NCBI GenBank assembly: GCA_020161835.1
Contig: JAIUNL010000001.1
Coordinates: 372,001 to 436,000, forward strand
DNA: 64,000 nt
Source of the DNA: Bacteroidota bacterium
Lineage (GTDB): Bacteria > Bacteroidota > JABWAT01
Direction of reading: 5' to 3'
Part shown: one piece after another, positions 54,478-62,429 of the stretch
Position numbering within the stretch: position 1 is the stretch's first letter
Layout: every line of letters starts with the position of its first letter
Position numbers and translations under genes: made by a program
Notes under the pieces: generated by a model
Database searches by the model: none
What the model saw: only the letters and a program-made list of their open reading frames with translations
Told to the model about the DNA's origin: nothing

Positions 54478-55887
54478 TTATTTATAACTGACCTTAACCG
54501 AATAGGTAACTTTCACTTCTGAATCTGCTTTTACCGGCACATCAAAATAAACTTTTGAATTCGACTCTTTCACAAACTTGTGTGAAGAATCAGTGATTTT
54601 CCACTCGCCACCCACGTTGGCGTAAAGCCGGATGGTGATGTCTTCGGTTTTTCTGTTTCTCAGGCTGACTTCATATTCGGCATTATAGCCTGAACCGATG
54701 CTGAAATTTTGAAAAGAGAGCTGTTTGCCATTTGCAACCACATCAAACGCTTCGCCGGTTGTGATTTTAACTTCTTCATTGTTTGGGGTGTGATCAATGT
54801 TGTCTTCACCCAGCAGTTGCTGCCTGCCTTTGGAATCGGCTTTGAACACTCTCACAACTCCCTTTGGAAGCGGACGGCCCAGGCTATTATCCTTACTGTT
54901 TTTAAAGTCATATCTGACTGTAGCTCTGTTGAACTCTTTTTCATCCCCTGAACCCATCGGCAAATTCTCGAAAATGTATCTTTTTTCTACTGAAATATCG
55001 TTTGTTGAAAATAATTGAACCTGCTTGGTTTGATCCATACCCAGAGTGGTTGGCTGGTCCAACGTATAGAGGTAATATTCGGAAAGATTTTCCTGTTCAA
55101 ATTCTGGGGCTTCTGCAACTGAATAAGCGACATCCATGGCTCGGCCTCCCCTGAATTTAGCCATTGGTGTGATTTCGGCTCTTTTTATTGAGCCGGCAAC
55201 CAATTGAAGGATTACATTTTCAAAACGTGCACCCGAGTTGTTGCTCAAAGTTACCCAGCTTGATAAGTCAGATTTTTTCTCATTTTCAGTTAAAACCATG
55301 ATGTAGTCAGCCGACCAGTTCATGCCGTTGGTCTGATAAGAAACCTCCAGTTCCTGTGACCCTTTTACTTGATTATTTAGTTTCCAGATTAAAGTTGGCT
55401 GTGAAAATAAATTGTCAGGAATCGTGGGTACAACAACCCGGCCTGTGTATCCGAGAGAAATTTCATTTCCGATCTGATAGATGGGTCCGTTATTATTGGC
55501 AATCAGCTTTGCCTTCACTTCGGTTTCGGTACCGTTTTCATTGACACGATATAGTTTAACATCCTTACCCACATACTTATCCATCAAACGGTTGGATGAA
55601 ATAAGATCGTATTCGTAATTCTGTTCAAAAATGGTAAGCTGATCTGGGTTGGATTTTGATTTGATTCGTACAGTTTGTGGGATAATAAAGGATGAAACAT
55701 CTTCATATCGCAGGGTTGAAACACCTGCTTTCAGGTCAACTTTCCGGGTTTCTCTGACAAGTCCAAGACCGTTGTTGTAGATGGTAACGGAAACGGAAGT
55801 CCGCTCGCCAGAAGAACTAACGTTATCCTGAGCAAAAAGTGCAGTTGCCGTTAGTCCGGTAAGGAGAAGGAGAAAAAATGGTTTCAT
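54478..55887 (-). CDS. Exported DUF4139-family protein
   Basis: 469 aa with a signal peptide (MKPFFLLLLTGLTATALFAQ). SVTIYNNGLGLVRETRKVDL at the start of the mature protein, WKLNNQVKG-QELEVSYQTNGMNW in the middle and a beta-rich C terminus are typical of DUF4139. Probably periplasmic or surface exposed; function unknown. It sits between the two carB halves on the same strand, 75 bp after the first and 69 bp before the second, with no obvious link to carbamoyl phosphate. Confidence 0.85.
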   Translation of the reverse strand: MKPFFLLLLTGLTATALFAQDNVSSSGERTSVSVTIYNNGLGLVRETRKVDLKAGVSTLRYEDVSSFIIPQTVRIKSKSNPDQLTIFEQNYEYDLISSNRLMDKYVGKDVKLYRVNENGTETEVKAKLIANNNGPIYQIGNEISLGYTGRVVVPTIPDNLFSQPTLIWKLNNQVKGSQELEVSYQTNGMNWSADYIMVLTENEKKSDLSSWVTLSNNSGARFENVILQLVAGSIKRAEITPMAKFRGGRAMDVAYSVAEAPEFEQENLSEYYLYTLDQPTTLGMDQTKQVQLFSTNDISVEKRYIFENLPMGSGDEKEFNRATVRYDFKNSKDNSLGRPLPKGVVRVFKADSKGRQQLLGEDNIDHTPNNEEVKITTGEAFDVVANGKQLSFQNFSIGSGYNAEYEVSLRNRKTEDITIRLYANVGGEWKITDSSHKFVKESNSKVYFDVPVKADSEVKVTYSVKVSYK

Positions 55888-55962
55888 GAAAGGTGTCCTT
55901 TTGTGTTGGTTCCCCGTTTGTACTCTGAAAGTAACGTACCGGTTCCCCTTTGGTACAAATTC

Positions 55963-57435
55963 TTATACTGAAAGCTGGCGGAGTTCATCTTCAAACTCAA
56001 CCAGTTCTTTGATGTGGTTCAGAAACCAGGGGTCAATTCCCGTAATCCTGAACAGATCTTCAAGTGTATATCCCAATTGATACGCATACCGGATGTAAAA
56101 AATCCGCTGCGGATTCGGAACCGCCAGTTTTTCTTTGAGATCCGACCGGAAGTTTTCAATTTCTGACGGCGTCATTGTTAACGGATCTTCTTTGTCTTTT
56201 CCGTCTGTTCCCAAACCCATTCTGCCAATTTCAAGTGAACGGATCGCCTTGTTGAAAGCTTCCTTGAACGTCCGTCCGAAAGACATGACTTCACCGACTG
56301 ATTGCATCTGGATACCTAGACGGGGCTTCACGGTTTTGAATTTTTCAAAATCCCACCGGGGAATTTTCACAACCGTGTAATCAATCGTCGGTTCAAAGCA
56401 GGCTGGGGTAACTCTGGTAATGTCGTTGAGAATTTCATCGAGTGTGTACCCGATGGCAAGTTTGGCTGCAATTTTGGCGATGGGGAATCCGGTTGCTTTT
56501 GAGGCAAGTGCAGAAGAACGGGAAACCCGTGGGTTCATTTCAATGACACGTACTTCACCATCGGCCGGGTTGACAGCAAACTGGATATTCGATCCGCCGG
56601 TTTCAACGCCGATTTCACGGATGATTCTGATTGAATAATCCCTGAGCGTTTCATATTCTTTATCGGTAAGCGTTTGTGCCGGAGCAACGGTTATGGAATC
56701 GCCGGTGTGAACACCCATCGGATCAAAGTTTTCGATGGAACAGACGATGACCACGTTGTCCTTGGTATCCCGCATCACTTCGAGTTCGTATTCCTTCCAC
56801 CCGATAACCGATTCTTCAACCAGAATTTCATTGGATGGGGAAAGTGTGAGTCCGCGGTGAACAATTTCCTTGAATTCTTCCATGTTGTAAGCAATTCCGC
56901 CACCGGAACCACCCATGGTGAAAGAAGGACGAATAATCGTTGGAAATCCGATTTTCTCAACAATCAGCAACGCTTCCTGCATCGAATAGGCAAACTGACC
57001 CTTGATGGTTGCAACGCCACAATTTTTCATGGCTTCGTTAAACTCTGACCGGTTTTCAGCTTTTTTAATTGCCTTCAGATTGGCACCGATCAGTTGAACG
57101 CCATATTTTTCAAGTACACCGGCTTCGGAAAGCTGAACAGCAAGATTCAGTGCGGTCTGTCCGCCCATTGTTGGGAGAATAGCAGACGGCCGTTCTTTTT
57201 CAATAATTTTTTCGAGGAAGTCGGCGGTGAGAGGTTCGATGTAGGTGGCATCGGCAAATTCAGGATCGGTCATGATGGTAGCCGGATTGCTGTTTACCAG
57301 AATCACCCGGAATCCTTCCCGTTTCAGAACGGTGCAGGCCTGGGTGCCTGAATAATCGAATTCACAGCCTTGTCCGATAACGATCGGACCACTGCCGATC
57401 AGCAGTATTGAGGAAAGATCTGTCCGTTTTGGCAC
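55963..57435 (-). CDS. carB1: Carbamoyl-phosphate synthase large subunit, N-terminal half (GTG start)
   Basis: 490 aa: the first (carboxyphosphate) ATP-grasp domain with [42 protein letters not shown] and [18 protein letters not shown], then the first part of the oligomerisation domain, ending [23 protein letters not shown] region. The stop is genuine and the next half resumes where this one ends in CarB. The start is GTG with AAGGA about 7 nt upstream. A -7 promoter element and a palindrome lie at 57,480-57,512. Confidence 0.93.
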   Translation of the reverse strand: MPKRTDLSSILLIGSGPIVIGQGCEFDYSGTQACTVLKREGFRVILVNSNPATIMTDPEFADATYIEPLTADFLEKIIEKERPSAILPTMGGQTALNLAVQLSEAGVLEKYGVQLIGANLKAIKKAENRSEFNEAMKNCGVATIKGQFAYSMQEALLIVEKIGFPTIIRPSFTMGGSGGGIAYNMEEFKEIVHRGLTLSPSNEILVEESVIGWKEYELEVMRDTKDNVVIVCSIENFDPMGVHTGDSITVAPAQTLTDKEYETLRDYSIRIIREIGVETGGSNIQFAVNPADGEVRVIEMNPRVSRSSALASKATGFPIAKIAAKLAIGYTLDEILNDITRVTPACFEPTIDYTVVKIPRWDFEKFKTVKPRLGIQMQSVGEVMSFGRTFKEAFNKAIRSLEIGRMGLGTDGKDKEDPLTMTPSEIENFRSDLKEKLAVPNPQRIFYIRYAYQLGYTLEDLFRITGIDPWFLNHIKELVEFEDELRQLSV

Positions 57436-57479
57436 TTGGTTTCCTTAGGTTTTCAGTCAAAAGACCTGTTAAAAGTTTG

Positions 57480-57512
57480 CAAATATAGGATTTTACCTGC
57501 ATGATGTCAGGT
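57480..57512 (-). promoter_or_regulatory. Candidate carB1 promoter with interrupted palindrome
   Basis: TATATTTG on the minus strand (57,487-57,480) matches TAnnTTTG exactly, about 45 nt before the GTG. acctg/caggt arms (57,495-57,499 and 57,508-57,512, 8 nt apart) lie directly upstream, where a repressor could bind. No good -33 TTTG was found. Confidence 0.35.
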
Positions 57513-57539
57513 TTATGCAGAATGAAATTCAGTTCACGC

Positions 57540-57777
57540 TTATTCACAATTATCCACAATTTTGACTGAATGTGATTTTCAATACAATCCGACAACAACA
57601 AAGTCAATTCTTAACAAAGAAAAAACAAATAATAGTGATAAGTCATTTAAATATAATAACATAGATCGTTTTCGTAAAATGAACAAAATGTGATTTAAAT
57701 CATGATTTTCAAGCAGTTAGGTCATGTGATGTTAAGTCTCCGGAATCTTCGCACAAGTTATCCACAGGTTATCCGCA
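57540..57777. other. Candidate replication origin or DnaA-bound regulatory region
   Basis: Four DnaA-box-like 9-mers in the same orientation: TTATTCACA (57,540-57,548), TTATCCACA (57,550-57,558), TTATCCACA (57,758-57,766) and TTATCCGCA (57,769-57,777). They form two pairs spaced 10 and 11 bp start to start, flanking about 200 bp of very AT-rich DNA with palindromes gatttaaatc and aaatcatgattt (57,692-57,708) and three TGTGAT motifs. The spacer is divergent (carB1 leftward, tatD-rSAM rightward). dnaA is not next to it. Confidence 0.5.
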
Positions 57778-57897
57778 TTAAAAATGGAACCAAAAAATGG
57801 AAGCAATTGAGCACTTTTAACCCGGCATGGACACTCACGGCATGACATGTTTGCAATTTTCGGGTATCTTTACTTTCAAATGAAGAAAGAACGCTGA

Positions 57898-59277
57898 ATG
57901 AGCTGGTCTGCAATTGATACTCATGCCCATATTTACTGGGAAGATTATGTGGAACCTGTGGAAGATATTCTTGCACGGGCTGATGAACAGGATGTAAAAA
58001 CCATTCTGGTTCCGGGTACCAATCTTGAAACATCAACAAAAGTAGTTGAACTCGTTAACCGGTTTCCCGGCAAATTATTTGGTGCAGCCGGCATCCACCC
58101 AAGCGATGTGAAAGACACCGATGAAGAAACTTATCTTGCTGAAATAAAAAAATTAGCTCTTATGCCGGGCATGGTGGCCATTGGTGAAATCGGACTCGAT
58201 TACTATTGGGATAAATCGTTTATTGAAAAACAAAAAAGGTTTTTCCATGAACAGATTAAACTTGCCATTGAGCTGAATAAACCCATCATTATTCACAACC
58301 GGAATTCTGATGATGATCTGATTGATATTCTGAATGAATATAAGGGCTCTGGATTGACCGGCGTATTTCATTGCTTTTCAGGAGATCGCAGTTTTCTTGA
58401 AAAAGCATTGGCAACCGGATTTTATATTTCTCTTGCAGGTCCGCTCACGTTCAAAAACAGTAAGCTGAAAGATCTGATTCCTTACCTTCCGCTGAGCAGA
58501 TTGCTTACCGAAACCGATTCTCCGTTTCTTTCTCCGCACCCCATGAGAGGTAAACGGAATGAACCGGCTTATGTGACTTATGTGGTTAAGTATCTGGCTG
58601 AGTTGTATCATGCTTCGGAAGATGACATCAACCGGAATGTCACGTTCAACACCTGGAAACTCTTTGGGATCGGCGAAAAACCAAAACCCGTTACCACGTA
58701 CGAAATCGGACACAATCTTTATGTGAACCTTACCAACCGGTGTTCGGCCGATTGTGTTTTTTGTGACCGGAAGGATAATGCCTCGATTCAGGGCTATAAC
58801 CTCAAAATTGACAAAGAACCGTCGGCTGAAGACATTCTTTCCCAAATTCCGGATCCGAAAAAATATCATGATATCGTGTTTTGCGGATATGGTGAACCCA
58901 CGATCAGACTGGATGTGCTGAAAGCAGTTGCCGCCGAACTGAAATCGAAAGGTGCTTCCATCCGGATGAACACCAACGGACACGGAAATATCATCAACAA
59001 ACGGAATATTCTGCCGGAACTTCAGGGTTTGGTTGATAAAATTTCGATCAGCCTGAATTCACTCGATGAGGAGGATTATAACTCGGTGATGAGACTTCCG
59101 AAGGGAAAAGGATTTTATCAGGGCATGATTGATTTCGCCCGTGATGCTAAAGGATATATTCCGGATGTGACGATGAGTGTGGTTGCCCCGCTTGATGCTG
59201 ATGTTTCGGCCTACCGGAACTTTGCAGAAAAGGAAGTTGGGGTTCACTTCAGACACCGGCCCCTCGATTTTCTTTGA
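57898..59277 (+). CDS. TatD-family hydrolase fused to a radical SAM domain
   Basis: 459 aa. Residues 1-260 are a TatD-like metal-dependent hydrolase: HxH (His9, His11), GIHPSD, GEIGLDYYWD, HCFSG and TETDSPFLSP. Residues about 265-459 are a radical SAM domain with CxxxCxxC (Cys282, Cys286, Cys289) and GYGEPT (SAM-binding). The arrangement matches the known TatD-linked radical SAM family, whose reaction is not established. The C-terminal part is short for a radical SAM enzyme. No auxiliary cluster cysteines were seen. Confidence 0.9.
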   Translation: MSWSAIDTHAHIYWEDYVEPVEDILARADEQDVKTILVPGTNLETSTKVVELVNRFPGKLFGAAGIHPSDVKDTDEETYLAEIKKLALMPGMVAIGEIGLDYYWDKSFIEKQKRFFHEQIKLAIELNKPIIIHNRNSDDDLIDILNEYKGSGLTGVFHCFSGDRSFLEKALATGFYISLAGPLTFKNSKLKDLIPYLPLSRLLTETDSPFLSPHPMRGKRNEPAYVTYVVKYLAELYHASEDDINRNVTFNTWKLFGIGEKPKPVTTYEIGHNLYVNLTNRCSADCVFCDRKDNASIQGYNLKIDKEPSAEDILSQIPDPKKYHDIVFCGYGEPTIRLDVLKAVAAELKSKGASIRMNTNGHGNIINKRNILPELQGLVDKISISLNSLDEEDYNSVMRLPKGKGFYQGMIDFARDAKGYIPDVTMSVVAPLDADVSAYRNFAEKEVGVHFRHRPLDFL

Positions 59278-59803
59278 AAAAGACGTTTTACCTCTAAGGG
59301 CACAAAGGTCAAAATGCCAGGGGTACGAAGCGGGGGGAATTTTTTAAGGGGGAAAACATAAGTATTGTGTCATCCCGGACTTAGCCTGCCCCGAACGCTT
59401 TCGGGGATCCGGGATCCAGTATTTTTCTGAATTTGAAAAACTGTCATTCCCGCGAAGGCGGGTCATGAAATGTGCGACGCAAATCCAGTATTTTGTTTCT
59501 TTTTAAAAGTTTCAACTATTTAGAAAAAATTGTTGGGTTAAAACTCAATTTGTTTTCCATAAATCTGAAATCCGTCAGCTAAAGCAGACGAAATGAAAAT
59601 ATTTATCGGATTGGAATTGTCCGAACACTGAAGCAAATGAAACAAAAAATCCGGTCACTGAGCGGAGTCGAAGTGTCCGGACAAACTGAAAATGCGGCCT
59701 TTTCCAACAAACCCTGTTTTCAAACCCAATGAAATTTTTGCGGACTTAGCGTTGTTATAACTTTGCGAACCCTGCGTTTAGGCACTTTAAATAAAGGTCT
59801 GAC
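59278..59803. repeat. 526-bp gene-free spacer with several dispersed repeats
   Basis: 59,369-59,417 is the long-loop GTCAT hairpin (one mismatch to 28,558). 59,442-59,494 is the 53-bp unit found inverted at 52,452. 59,651-59,680 is the ggtcactgagcggagtcg repeat. TTTTTG ... TAACTTTG (59,735-59,765, 17-nt spacer) resembles a promoter for the CoA-binding gene, but the sequence around it (cttagcgttg, ctttgcgaac) itself looks like repeat DNA. Confidence 0.75.
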
Positions 59804-60232
59804 ATGAAAAAACCATACACCATTCCTGAAATACTCAAAACCCACAAACGGATTGCTGTCCTGGGTTTAAAACCCGGACACATGGAAGTCTCGAATCAGA
59901 TTTTTCATTTTCTGATTGATAAAGGATTTGATGTGGTGGGAGTGAATCCGAAGTTTGCCGGAACATACATCGCCCACAAACCGGTTTATGGCACGTTGTC
60001 TGAAATTCCGGGACAAGTTGATATTGTGGATGTCTTCAGAGCCTCTGAACATCTTCATTTGCATGTTGATGATATTCTCGGGATGAATCCCCTGCCGGGT
60101 GTTGTCTGGTTTCAGCAGGGAATTTCAAGTGAGGAAGTGGGAGCAACTCTTGAAGCAAAGGGCATCCAGGTTATTCAGGATTATTGTATTGCCGTAGCCT
60201 ATTCAACCCACAAGCCTGAGATCGAAGGGTAG
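59804..60232 (+). CDS. CoA-binding protein (YccU-like)
   Basis: 142 aa Rossmann-fold CoA_binding_2 protein. IAVLGLKPGHMEVSNQI gives the nucleotide loop, GFDVVGVNPKFAG, VDIVDVFRASEHL and VWFQQGISSEEV follow, and the conserved QDYCIAV is near the end. It may be regulatory; function is not established. AAAGG is the ribosome binding site. It ends 3 bp before the convergent barrel gene. Confidence 0.88.
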   Translation: MKKPYTIPEILKTHKRIAVLGLKPGHMEVSNQIFHFLIDKGFDVVGVNPKFAGTYIAHKPVYGTLSEIPGQVDIVDVFRASEHLHLHVDDILGMNPLPGVVWFQQGISSEEVGATLEAKGIQVIQDYCIAVAYSTHKPEIEG

Positions 60233-60235
60233 ATA

Positions 60236-60961
60236 TTAATCTCTACTAAAATAATAATTAAGGGTAATCTCAGTATAACTCAAATTCAGAGCATTTGATA
60301 CTTCATCACTTGATTTATTTTTGTTCCCATAATATGAATCACCATCATTCGCTTCATCGAAATTATCTGTATAATCATTTAAAAAAAGACGAATACCATA
60401 TTCGCCACCGAGAGCAAATTTGTCACTGAAAAAGTACTCAACTCCAGTTCCAACAGTAATTCCCCAATAATCAATCATATCCGACTGCCGTCTTTTTTCA
60501 TCCGTAGTCATTTTGTAGCTACTTGAAACCTGCTTATTCCAATAATAATCTATATAACTCTCTTTACTCTCACCATCAAAAATTGGAATTATCTTCATAA
60601 TATCTCCCTTTATATACCAGCCAATTGAGCGGGACTTTCCGGTTGAAAGATAAAATCTGGCTCCCAGTTTGGGAATAATAAGTAAAACTGATCCGCTTGA
60701 GGATTGTTCAAGTTTAGATTTTAAAAACAGATTACCAGTTTGACTGTCTCTTGAGTAATTTTCATATTCCGATTTGTCATCGAAGGATACTCTGATTAAA
60801 TCAAGACCTGCGTAAGGAACCAGGTTTCCAATTTGGTAGCCAATATTGGTACCCGAAATCGGAAAACCAAAATGAAAGGATGCAACGGGACCCGTTTGAG
60901 CTGAAAGAGAAAAGGTTACAAAAAATAATAGACCTGAAACCAGGTAAAAACTTTTCTTCAT
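60236..60961 (-). CDS. Outer-membrane beta-barrel-like protein
   Basis: 241 aa with signal peptide (MKKSFYLVSGLLFFVTFSLSAQ). The mature part is Gly/Tyr-rich with alternating strands (SFHFGFPISGTNIGYQIG; YWGITVGTGVEYFFSDKFALGGEYG) and ends in LNYYFSRD, fitting a small eight-stranded barrel. The start follows GGAG at good spacing; nine upstream in-frame codons were rejected. Function unknown. Confidence 0.75.
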   Translation of the reverse strand: MKKSFYLVSGLLFFVTFSLSAQTGPVASFHFGFPISGTNIGYQIGNLVPYAGLDLIRVSFDDKSEYENYSRDSQTGNLFLKSKLEQSSSGSVLLIIPKLGARFYLSTGKSRSIGWYIKGDIMKIIPIFDGESKESYIDYYWNKQVSSSYKMTTDEKRRQSDMIDYWGITVGTGVEYFFSDKFALGGEYGIRLFLNDYTDNFDEANDGDSYYGNKNKSSDEVSNALNLSYTEITLNYYFSRD

Positions 60962-61108
60962 GGAAAACTCCGGATTAGATAAAATCAAGAATACGATATA
61001 TTAAGAAAAAATAAAACCCGGATGCAGAATATTCATATTCCTTTAGCCAGATTGAACGACGTATTATTTTAGTATTTAGTTTTCCTGTTCGCCTGTTTGG
61101 ATCGATTA

Positions 61109-62131
61109 TCAGGTAACCAAAACAATTTTCCCAAGGGTTTTCCCTGATTCAATCAGCTCATGTCCTTTTTGGATTTCCCACAGGGAGAGTTCCCGGTCAA
61201 TGACAGGTTTCAGCTTTCCTTCGGAAATTAACTTCATAATCGGTACCAGATGATTCCGGCTTCCCATGGTGGATCCGATCAGGGAAATCTGCCTGAAGAA
61301 AATATGTCTTAAGTCAATTTTTGCATCCCAGCCGGTTGTGGCTCCGCAAGTGACAATTTTCCCGCCTTTGGCTGTCATTTGAACCGAACGTGACAAGGTT
61401 TCTGCGCCGGTATGTTCAATAACAAGATCGACACCCCGTTTTCCTGTTTTGGCTTTCACTTCCCTGACAATGCCTTCAGTCTGATAATTCAGTAAAGTTG
61501 TTGCGCCGCATCTTTCTGCAACAGCAAGTTTTTCTGATGAGGAAGCAGCAGCAATCACTTCTGCCCCGAAATATCTGGCAATTTGAATCGCCGCCGAACC
61601 CACTCCGGAACTTCCGCCCCAGACAAAAACAGTATCACCGGATTTTACCTGTCCTTTATCCACAACCATTTGCCAGGCCGTCAGAAAAACCAACGTTGAA
61701 GCAGCAGATTCAGAAAACGAAACAGAATCGGGCAAAGGGAAAACCAGGTGTTCATCAACAGCAACAAATTCAGAATCAAATCCGTCTGCAGATTCGCCAA
61801 AAATGTGGTAATCTTTGCACAGATTATCGTTTCCTGCAATACAATTTGGGCAGGTTCCGCAGGAAAATCCGGGTGAAATAAAAACCCGGTCACCTTTTTT
61901 AAAGTTTGAAACCTGACTTCCGGTGGATTCAACAACTCCGGCGCCGTCACTTCCCGGTGTTAACGGATAGGGAGAAAACGGAAGTCCCTTTCTCACCCAG
62001 ATATCGAGGTGATTCAAAGAGGTGGCTTTGATTCTGACCAGAACCTGATTGGGTTTAGGTTCAGGAATGGCGGATTCTTCGGTTTGAAGAACCTCAATTC
62101 CGCCGGGGGCATTTATTCTGATTCTTTTCAA
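61109..62131 (-). CDS. Zinc-type alcohol dehydrogenase/quinone oxidoreductase family (TTG start)
   Basis: 340 aa MDR-superfamily enzyme. The GroES-like domain has the structural zinc cysteines in CGTCPNCIAGNDNLC and the catalytic region TPGSDGAGVVES; the NAD(P) domain has GGSSGVGSAAIQIAR. The start codon is TTG: a stop lies two codons upstream, and the N terminus (MKRIRINAPGGIEVLQ) is family-like. Substrate unknown. Upstream lies a heptamer array (62,144-62,171). Confidence 0.88.
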   Translation of the reverse strand: MKRIRINAPGGIEVLQTEESAIPEPKPNQVLVRIKATSLNHLDIWVRKGLPFSPYPLTPGSDGAGVVESTGSQVSNFKKGDRVFISPGFSCGTCPNCIAGNDNLCKDYHIFGESADGFDSEFVAVDEHLVFPLPDSVSFSESAASTLVFLTAWQMVVDKGQVKSGDTVFVWGGSSGVGSAAIQIARYFGAEVIAAASSSEKLAVAERCGATTLLNYQTEGIVREVKAKTGKRGVDLVIEHTGAETLSRSVQMTAKGGKIVTCGATTGWDAKIDLRHIFFRQISLIGSTMGSRNHLVPIMKLISEGKLKPVIDRELSLWEIQKGHELIESGKTLGKIVLVT

Positions 62132-62143
62132 ATTTTAAATTCC

Positions 62144-62429
62144 GGTGACTGGTGACGAGGGACATGTGACTAAAAAACTCCCCGCTCCCGAAATAATCGG
62201 GATTTCCAACTTTTTCAAAGAGGGGAAAATCCGGTTTTAAAGCCTGTCACCCTGAGTGATTTTTTGCACCGCAAAAAATTTTATCGAAGGGCGAAGTGCC
62301 CGGATTGGGGTGGTTTTCCTGCCTAGAGTTTTAGTAAAATATACAAACCACCCCGGCTTCGCCACCCCTCCTTGAAAAGGAGGGGAATCCTATCAACTTA
62401 TAACTTTTAACTTACCACTTATAACTGTA
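62144..62429. repeat. Heptamer arrays and composite repeat copy 3 between adh and radA
   Basis: 62,144-62,171 has ggtgact, ggtgacg, agggaca, tgtgact. 62,293-62,386 is the composite repeat in reverse orientation, sharing a 28-bp exact inverted match with 49,953-49,980. A gtcaccctgagtga ... cgaaggg element lies at about 62,248-62,292. 62,395-62,429 has aacttat, aactttt, aacttac, cacttat, aactgta and covers the radA stop codon. Confidence 0.82.

Noticed and set aside
52621..57435. Frameshift or pseudogene explanation for split carB
   Set aside because: A complete unrelated gene lies between the halves, each half has its own start signals, and all catalytic motifs are intact.
58378..58983. 201-codon minus-strand open frame inside tatD-rSAM
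   Set aside because: Antisense shadow of a clear gene; no recognisable product.
59735..59765. Confident promoter for the CoA-binding protein
   Set aside because: The -7 match is exact, but the surrounding sequence looks like dispersed repeat, so it is left as a note only.
15601..62429. CRISPR arrays as an explanation for the periodic repeats
   Set aside because: Units are 7 nt without spacers, degenerate, and no cas genes are present.
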